Source: Allacma fusca (taxonomy: Eukaryota > Arthropoda > Collembola > Symphypleona > Sminthuridae). From it: a stretch of DNA of 64,000 nt. The notes beneath the pieces were generated by a model. It worked only from the letters and a program-made list of their open reading frames with translations, did not search any database and was not told where the DNA came from. Positions 56,419 to 64,000 of this stretch are shown here, one piece after another. The stretch's first letter is position 1. Each line of letters begins with the position of its first letter. Made by a program: the position numbers and the translations under genes. Location of the stretch: positions 53,175,632 through 53,239,631 of the forward strand of contig OX359246.1 of assembly GCA_947179485.1 (NCBI GenBank), written 5' to 3'.

Positions 56419-57114
56419 TATTTCCTCCTTAAGGGCCCAACCTCAATTGTTCGGAGATCAGTATTTTCAATGCACTGTAATGGTAATTCTTAATGACACT
56501 GACTCCATTAAAGGTACTGCGACGGAGTAAACTACGAGCAACGCAACTTCATAGCATTATACTCAACGAGATTTAACATCCTCCGAAACATTGCTTATCA
56601 GTTTTTAAGTTCAGGTAATTACTCAAAATGAGACATTATATAATATTATTTTATCATTGTTATAGCTGTATCTATTTCACGAGACCTCTTGGGGTTGAGA
56701 CGGTGGTAAAGGCAACCAGAAATCGAATACATGCTGCCCACATGATAACTCCTTTTCCTGAATTGTAATCAGGATTTGAATACAAAAAATATCACATGAT
56801 TTAAAAATCCCAATCAGCAGGCTTCAACTTTGTTAATTCAGCGTCTGAACCTCCGGAGATTAGTGGTATTACAGTATTCAGGAGTACATCTATACTGCAC
56901 TTAAAACGCAACTAAACGACTAAAGGTGGATAAAAATTCATTAAAGACAGTTTGAAGAAGTTGTTTGTCCTCAGTCAAGATGTGCTTTGATGATGAGGGG
57001 TGATAAAAGAAAGGGAGTGGATCGATGTATAAAATGAAAGAGCGGCACTAATGGGGAACTTGTTCTTCGATATTTGATAAATAGAGTGTAATGGATGTGT
57101 TTGATGGGTTATAG

Positions 57115-57299
57115 GTGAGCGTCCGTACAAATGTCATGTGTCAGAATGTGGTCGAGCGTTCATTCAACTGTCAAATCTCCAGCAACACCTTCGGAACCAT
57201 GATGCTCAACTGGAGCGGTCCAAGAATCGACCATTTCACTGCAACATATGTGGAAAAGGGTTTGCTACTGAGTCCTCTTTAAGGACTCACACCACCAAG
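57115..57299 (+). CDS. dati: Zinc-finger transcription factor, coding exon 3 (finger 3, most of finger 4)
   Basis: It encodes residues 330 (last two bases) to 391. Splicing after TTATAG restores the Gly of HTGERPYKC. Finger 3 is of the C-X4-C type (Cys336, Cys341, His354, His358; core [17 protein letters not shown]). It is followed by a 13-residue charged linker ([13 protein letters not shown]) and finger 4 (Cys372, Cys375, His388). The exon ends ACCAAG|GTATGC in phase 0, before finger 4 has received its second zinc-binding histidine. That residue (His393) is the second codon of the next exon, giving an H-X4-H spacing. [15 protein letters not shown] and [13 protein letters not shown] are diagnostic-looking blocks shared with my recollection of dati orthologues. 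Confidence 0.93.
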
Positions 57300-60200
57300 G
57301 TATGCAAAGATGTACGTATCAAATATCTATGTTGTGTTTTTTTCTACATTTTATCATACATTTTACATTACAAGGTACAACATCAATACATTATTACTAT
57401 TTATATTTATTATCTAACAAAGCTTATGAATTAACACTGACAATAAGTAATGCTTTGCAATTGCAATTATTTATACATTATGCGCAAATGTAGCTCACTT
57501 CACCCCAATAAAATTGTCTTTTCCTACTTTGACCTGTCTGTATGAAACTTTGACGTACCACAAATTTCGAACCTGGTCCTATTAATTGTCAAATAATGCA
57601 ATATAAACTCAAGTCACTGATGAAAATACAGTTGCGTAATTTGAAGCACATTCTTCCTTAAAATAACTCGTATCATCCGATTTTCCTTCTAACTCCTGTG
57701 TAGTTAATAGCTTTTATTTGTAGTACATGCGACACCTCTACCTGAAATTCGTATATTGCTCATTTAAGATTTCGTCCTGCCGTAATACTATTCCTGTCGA
57801 ATAGTTATTTAAACCCAGTACACTTCGTACACACATTCTAATGCTTACCCATGGAATTATTTGTCATTCGCATTCAAAATCCTTTGGGATTGATGAAGGT
57901 GTTTCATCCGCTCATGAGGAACCTTGTGAGAATTAGTATGAGTGACACATGAGAAATATTGAAAAAAGCAGCAACATAATACATGCTTATGTATTCCATC
58001 CTCATCAGGCATTCGTGTTATCAGTTATGAGTTGCTCTTCGCCACAAAATGTATGATTTCCCCGTGAATGAGAATACATGAAATAAATTGTCATTGCAAA
58101 GGTAGCTGCATTGTGACATAGAACAAGGTTTTAAGCATTCACAACATAACTACATTTTCCCTCGTACAAATTCAAATCAGACTAAACTTCAATAACTCTA
58201 CCCTCACCTTGTAAAAATTGTCAGGAAGACATTTTGTCATAAAAAAGTTGGTCTTGCTATCATTTAACGTAGAAAAGTATAGCCTTCCCACCATGAGGAT
58301 ATGCTATACATATGCATGAGGCTAAATTATTTGGTCAACTGCAGGTTTGGTAAAACTCTCGTGAGCAGAATAGTGAAAGCGTGCGTTTACTAATTCAGGT
58401 ATTTGCAAGTGAAGCCTAAAGGAAGGAGTTAAAGGAAACGAGCTCTTGGGCTGGCGTGTGTTAGATTAAAGGAATTAAAAAAATGACAAATGTGAATGAA
58501 TGGAATTGTGAGGGAAGTTCGTGTGTGAGAGTATGATTAGAATTTTGGGGGAAGACTACGTGGGCTGTGCATCTCCGTAGTCCGCAATAGTTAAGATGTT
58601 GTGCTTTGGTGCTGACGAGAAGGTTTACTTTGTGGGCGAGAAACTTCAACACAAAATATTTCAAAACTTTTATGGCATTTCCGAGCCTATTAATCTATCA
58701 AAAATAATCTGATAGGTGGTTGCGTAAATTCTACCTCTCTCACTCATGCTCAAACCAGAAGCTAAATCTTAACAAAGTTAGTGAGTAAACAATGTAAGCT
58801 AAAATTTTCGGTAAACGGATTCCACTGTTTCGTCATGAGGACGATACATATAGAAATTATATATAAGGATACATGAAAACGGATACAGAATGTAGTCATG
58901 GACTTTGGTACGTGCATACATAAAATAAAAATAGGCTAGAGATTTTTCAACGAGCAGTTATAATTACATTGCAGGCTAGATTACCGAATAACATAACTCA
59001 TGTGATTTTTTGACCATGTCATTAAACCCAAGTCTTCTTTATTTCTCCCCAACAACAAGGTTCTTCAACGGAGATTTATGGCTCTCATATAACACGATTG
59101 AAAAATTAGCTTGGGGTTTGCTAACCCTGGCCTGAAAATTAATACAACTTCAAGTCTTTCTCGCCTCCTCTCTTTATCTCTTCCTTTCTTTCTTATATTT
59201 TCACCCAAATTATTTGTATCACTAATCTTTCCAAAATTTTCGTTGGATTTCCTTTACTTCTTGAACTTGCGAACATGTACTTCGTGTGCGAATAAAGTAA
59301 CTGCGGCTGGGGTTGCCATATGAGCTCAAAGAAGGAACAGCGATAGCATCAAACAGATGTCTAAACCTTGTACGATGAACAAGTAGTTAATTCCTAGTTT
59401 TGTTTTATCCAGATGTATATGTTATGGTTAATTACACATACGAGAAAACTGCTCACGCAATTATTAAAAAACGCACGGAGGAAAACATAAGGGTACGAGA
59501 CCAAGACCACACCAGATCATGAGCTTGTGGTTGGGATGCACACATGTACTGCATAATGTACACAGCAATGGAACTACGTCTTCGTGTGCACTAGCGACGG
59601 ACGGTACTTTCTGGGAAATTGTTAGGAAATGTTTCTTGTAATTGAAATAATATTAGCTCTGGGCTTGGTAGTATGTCTTGTTCCATGAGTGTTTCGGGAA
59701 ACAAACACGATTCTCTCAATAAAACAATCGTGGCATGCACTTGTGTAGACTACATATAATTAAATCAAAAAGATGCTCTCTCGAAACTGTCTTTTACTCA
59801 TATTCCCAATAAAAACTAGCGTAAATGGTGTGTACATATGTCAAGGTTTTTTGTACTCCGGCTCCTTTCTGTAAGATCGGAGGCATGCACGAGACTTTTT
59901 AATTTACGAGTAGAAAATTAAAAGTTGCCCAATGAGTGAGTAAAGCGGACAAAAAATGAACTGATCCGACTCAAAGATAAACACAGGGTGACTGATTTAA
60001 TCGCTGATGCCTTCTTGAGTGAATTCCTACTGGGCTCCCACTACGCCTCCATAACCTCCTCTATCCATTTACTCGTCTTCTCACGTGGAATCGAGCAAGG
60101 ACGGTCAAAATTGGAGCAGGATAGGCCTTCAATTGAATTAACTTCGGCGAAGGCGAATTAAACATGAAACTGTGATTACCAACATGATAATCCTCTCGTG

Positions 60201-63200
60201 ATACATGCACTCGTTTCTTTCATCTAATTTGCTTTGGGAGACGGTAAAAGCTAAGTCATTTCCACTATCGGCTTCCAGGTTATTCTCCTACTCATCGCTA
60301 ACATTGTTGTACAGTACGGTTTTTTAGGCAGGCGAATACATTATTGAATAAAACAATGTCTTTGAGTTCTGGAATTCCAACTATTGTAGCTCATGTATAT
60401 ATTTAATTGGCAAAAAATACTAGTAATGACATGAGTAATTACATTTTACAATTTTCTATATCAAGACTAAAATTTTCAAAGTCAAAGGTGGCACAGTCTA
60501 TAGACTGTAAAACGCTTGTTTTCCTTTATCTTTGAGGCAATAGAAGTATTGAAATAGGTTATTACTTGTTATTGTAATTATTTCGTTAGTGTACTTACAC
60601 ATTGAATTGTATGCATTTTCTCTTCAGAAGGCAGAACTGCTGGAGTTATTTAAAAATAAATGTCAGTTACGTTGGTCAATTCTTATATTGTACCTATGCC
60701 GGAGCATGAGTTAAGCATCGTGTGACGGGGGTATTATATAAAATAGAGCTCTTATAAACACGCGGTTATAGACGTACAACAGATTTAATAATTATTTCAT
60801 GAGGCAACAAGGAGCGGGAACAGAAGCTTGAGATTTTTTGTTCTCTTCCACTCTCTCCTAGTTGCGAATCTTTATGGATGAAACATACATAATAGAAAAT
60901 CCTGGGGAAGACTTGGAAGAAATTGATGTACAAAATCTAAAGTTAGTCTTAAAAAGTGTGCTTTAGAAGCGGGAATTTGTATTTAGTACTTCCCACCATG
61001 GTTTACCTCTCCAAAGTGCATACTGAGGAGTCAATCTTAAAGTTTTAACTTTGGGCTTGCTCAATTTGTTATGCACTACTTTCGGTGGAGTCGGTTCAAG
61101 CCAAAGTGTATCTATGTGTATATATTGAGAGATGCTATTTCATTGATTCAAAGCTGAAATCTAGTGCAAGATTCCATTGATTGCGTAAAAGCCCATGCTA
61201 ACAGGTTATTTATTCAAATAATAAATACAAGGAATATTCGAAGACAACAAATCTGTATGTACATATTATATTGCTATATTAATAGCAGCCTGAAGCCAAT
61301 GATTTCAGAATTATTATTTTTTAAATTGTATTGAAATATGACCTTAATTACGCTTGCTCTGAGAGTTGGTCAAGAAGAGTTGATTCAGATGAATCCTGGT
61401 ATGCATTGATCAGTTGTTAAAGGTGTTAGATGACAAGCTGATACAACTTGAAGTCATCACATATTTGTGCATATAATTATTTAATTCTTCCTTTTCCCTG
61501 TTCCTAATTACTCTTGCACAATATAAATTGAAAAATATTTTGTACAATTTCTATGGGTGATTTTGAGGTAGGTAACAAAATGGTAAAATACGTAGGATCA
61601 GTTTTTATTTGAAGGATCCATTCAAGTTTGTTATAAAAAAAACTAGGGTAGTGACAGAAATACTGCTTTATTAAGAACTAGTCTGAAAGATTTAAGCCAC
61701 CTTAAGGGTTTGAATAGAAAAACCAAACCACACCGCCATCCCCAAAATCAAGTAATATGTCAGTGTTTACTGTTTAGAAAGCCAGTAATTTGGAGTTATT
61801 ACTTAGTTTCCTTGACATGCTTGATTATTCAATCATGGAATTGTAGACAAGTCCACATTTCTTCAAGTTTAGCCTCCTTTTCTCACAATCAGTTGGTAAG
61901 GAGTTACAACGTAGGGAACTTCAGGATCGTGACTACTGAGTAAGAAAAGGAAAAGGTGTTGTGCAATTCTTTCAAACTGGCTGGAAATGTGAGCACAAAG
62001 ATCATGTCTGCCTCTCTTTGGTCTTTTTGTATGGCATATGAGTCTTGGAGAGTATCTACTGCTCCGGGGAGAAACATAAGTAAATATATCTGCGTACACG
62101 GATGGCCTTTGTGTTTGAACTGGAAAGAGAAGGCTGGAGATCATAGGAAAATAGTTGATGAATTTCTTGGCAGAATTTTCTCATGACGCCTTTGGCCCTC
62201 TGGCCAATCGTCCCTTATTTTCTCTTGTTCTTTCTCGCGCTCTCTTCTCTCATCATGTTACCACGAAAAATCTCTTGGTAATTTTCGAAACTCTTTTGCT
62301 CCTCGCTTCACATAGTCATTTTCACATTCGTCGACTTTCTTTGGTCTTTCTCGCTCGTCAATCGTAAGCTTTAAGATGTTAGCACTGTTTCTGGCATTCT
62401 GTCTTTGTCCTTTGACTTACTAACCCATCCATGATTTAATAGAGCCATGTTTCTTCTCTTCCTTCCCCAATAGCCAAAATGTTCCAAAATGAGAGACTTT
62501 TACAACAAGTATTCATGTCACTCCAGGCAAACTATGCTAGAAACTCTCCACCCAAAATGCAAGACTAGCGAAAGAAATCCTATTTGTACAATCACATTTT
62601 CTATTAGTGCTCTCTTTTCACAGATTACTCAATCTCTTTGCCTTAAATTCCCTAATGCAAAATGTATTCATTTACATTTTAAAAACCATACAGCTATAAG
62701 TGACACCTTTATACGTACATAGGTGGAAACAAAGGGTATAATCATTTATTCAAACTTGTACGCACTACACGCTGAATAATCTAATCTCGAAGGTTCAGCT
62801 ATGTATTTCTGCAGCCCCTAAAGAGAAAGGGAATAAAGTGAGAAAAATGTGGATGGAAAAGGTTCAAATTATAAGCATTAAGGTGGAGTCAGACCCTGTG
62901 GTTGGTTTTGGGTGGATCCAATAGAAGATCATGTCTTCACGCAATCCTCACGCTGCTTACAAATAAAAACATTTCTTTTTTTGTGGCTGGAAACGTACAA
63001 ATGTTCTTTCTGGCTCATAATTATGTTTTACTTAGATTTTGGATCTAGTAATGCATGTACATGCTTAATGTTTGGTGGATAATTGTTTTTGTGCTAACAC
63101 GTTACGAGGAATTGGCACAGCAGATAAAAAATAGGAGATAATTCTAGTTTTTTAATGCGTTACAAGCCATTTACAGTGATTGTTCATGTGATTATTATTA

Positions 63201-63628
63201 CAAGGAGACATGAAATGTTCTCCTGGAGGAAGCAAAAGTTTGTCATTCGTGTTCCATTCTCATAAAAATCAGCAGTTCATTCGATTTTATTATTGGGAAT
63301 ATTCTTTTCATGCTATTATTGCTCCCTTTCGGGCTAGTGTGTACACAGTAGGTGGGTATGGCAATGGCAATCACAAGCACAATGCACAATTCTTGCCTTC
63401 GCCTATATGAGTTTTCATAGCTTTGTCTCGCACAAGTGAGTTCGCGTGATATTTCTGAGTAAAATGGACATAAAATTTTTTATGACTATCCCTTCCCGCT
63501 TTAGTATTAATCAGAACTGCTATTTCCCAATGCTTGGCTTTCGTATAAAAAATGCTTGTGTACTGGGGATGGACGCGGGCCCAACTCTTGTAGGAAAATG
63601 TTTGATAATTACTTTTTTTTAATTGCAG
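57300..63628 (+). other. dati: Intron 3 of the zinc-finger gene (6,329 bp)
   Basis: The donor is AAG|GTATGC and the acceptor is a run of T followed by AATTGCAG, a strong polypyrimidine site. No gene is supported inside. It contains a perfect 16-nt palindrome at 60493-60508. I looked by eye for a short in-frame exon between finger 4 and the QHAAL segment and did not find a convincing one. Confidence 0.8.
60493..60508. repeat. Perfect 16-nt palindrome
   Basis: ACAGTCTATAGACTGT is fully self-complementary with no loop, so it could be a dimeric protein-binding site. It lies in intron 3. A chance origin is possible. Confidence 0.6.
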
Positions 63629-63761
63629 CAACACGCTGCTTTGATTGGAGGACCGAATGCTGTCTCTTGTCCACTTTGTCACAAACTGTTTCTGGGTGGC
63701 GAGGCTCTCATGGAACATATGAAGCACACTCACAAAGATCCGAATGCTTCGGGAGTTGCTA
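63629..63761 (+). CDS. dati: Zinc-finger transcription factor, coding exon 4 (end of finger 4, finger 5)
   Basis: It encodes residues 392-435 plus one base of codon 436. It begins Gln-His directly after TTGCAG; His393 completes finger 4. After AALIGGPNAVS comes finger 5 (Cys405, Cys408, His421, His426; C-X2-C-X12-H-X4-H) with core HKLFLGGEALMEH, then a KDPNASGVA spacer. The exon ends GTTGCTA|GTAAGT, an ideal donor, in phase 1. There is no TGEKP-type linker before this finger, as expected for members of this family, whose later fingers are spaced apart. The 44-codon size is small but the match of both splice sites and phase makes it secure. Confidence 0.92.
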
Positions 63762-63868
63762 GTAAGTTCTGAACCTTCAACCATACGATATACACAGATC
63801 ATGGGCATCATTGATCCCTTGTAAATGTAAAAGCAAGCACAGCGTGTAATGTTTTTTTTTTAATATAG
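63762..63868 (+). other. dati: Intron 4 of the zinc-finger gene (107 bp)
   Basis: It runs from GTAAGT to a T10-AATATAG acceptor. It is the only short intron in the visible gene and lies between phase 1 ends. Confidence 0.9.
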
Positions 63869-64000
63869 CAAAGCGACGAACAGCAAATCATCCTTGTCCA
63901 GTTTGTGGAAAGCACTATGTGAATGAAGGTAGTCTGAGGAAGCATTTAGCATGCCATCCAGAAACAGCTCAGTTGACTTCGACGTTGAGAATGTGGCCGT
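63869..64000 (+). CDS. dati: Zinc-finger transcription factor, coding exon 5 (finger 6), cut by window edge
   Basis: It encodes residues 436-479 and runs off the right edge of the window. A basic KRRTANH segment, possibly part of a nuclear localisation signal, precedes finger 6 (Cys445, Cys448, His461, His465; core GKHYVNEGSLRKH). After PETAQLTSTLRMWP the sequence ends in frame with no stop, so the C-terminus is missing. From memory, dati-like proteins continue after this RMWP motif with at least one more finger-like segment; that would lie beyond position 64000. The protein is expected to be a nuclear DNA-binding regulator; target genes cannot be inferred from this sequence. Confidence 0.92.

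Noticed and set aside
60600..60660. Candidate micro-exon after CTCTTCAG with an AELLELF-like reading
   Set aside because: It has a good acceptor-like tract, but there is no donor at a suitable phase 0 position and no similarity to the segment expected between finger 4 and the QHAAL motif.
63371..63811. Open frame of 146 codons on the minus strand
   Set aside because: It lies antisense to coding exon 4, whose conserved finger sequence fully explains the local constraint; its own translation shows no motif.

Overview
The window is nuclear DNA from an animal, most probably an arthropod. It has GT-AG introns of very different sizes, AT-rich non-coding DNA, many microsatellites and several non-autonomous DNA transposons, and no operon-like gene packing. 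Species cannot be fixed from the sequence. A non-insect arthropod such as a crustacean, or another arthropod with a loosely packed genome, would fit, but this is a guess.

Only one gene can be supported. It is a plus-strand C2H2 zinc-finger transcription factor spread over about 40 kb and cut off by the right edge. Five coding exons can be placed: 23650-24309, 42469-42796, 57115-57299, 63629-63761 and 63869-64000 (continuing). Reading phases at all four junctions agree (0, 1, 0, 1). The introns measure 18,159, 14,318, 6,329 and 107 bp. The spliced product has a long low-complexity N-terminal half (Ser, Ala, Asn and Gln runs), a conserved-looking linker ending in ELAVQ, then six C2H2 fingers, about 479 residues in view. 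Finger sequences match what I remember of Drosophila datilografo (dati, CG2052), a relative of the rotund/squeeze/LIN-29/ZNF384 finger group; this is recognition from memory, not a search.

Region by region: 1-23.6 kb holds no supportable gene and is either intergenic or 5' intron. It contains a 1000-bp hAT-like element with a perfect 8-bp target duplication (1688-2687), a 399-bp TA-flanked element with self-folding ends (11634-12032), a diverged tandem repeat (12086-12247) and a second palindrome-rich element (12613-12947). 23.6-24.3 kb is the first coding exon. 24.3-42.5 kb is intron 1, with a near-perfect 79-nt hairpin (28006-28084), CT and CA microsatellites and long pyrimidine-rich blocks. 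42.5-57.1 kb is exon 2 plus intron 2, which carries an 815-bp TA-flanked inverted-repeat element and a strong 33-nt hairpin. 57.1-64 kb is exons 3-5 with introns 3 and 4.

I do not see an undescribed multi-gene system. The most promising unexplained signals are the intronic 28.0-kb hairpin, the element with nested palindromic ends at 11.6 kb, the 54.3-kb hairpin, and the way finger 4 is split by intron 3.
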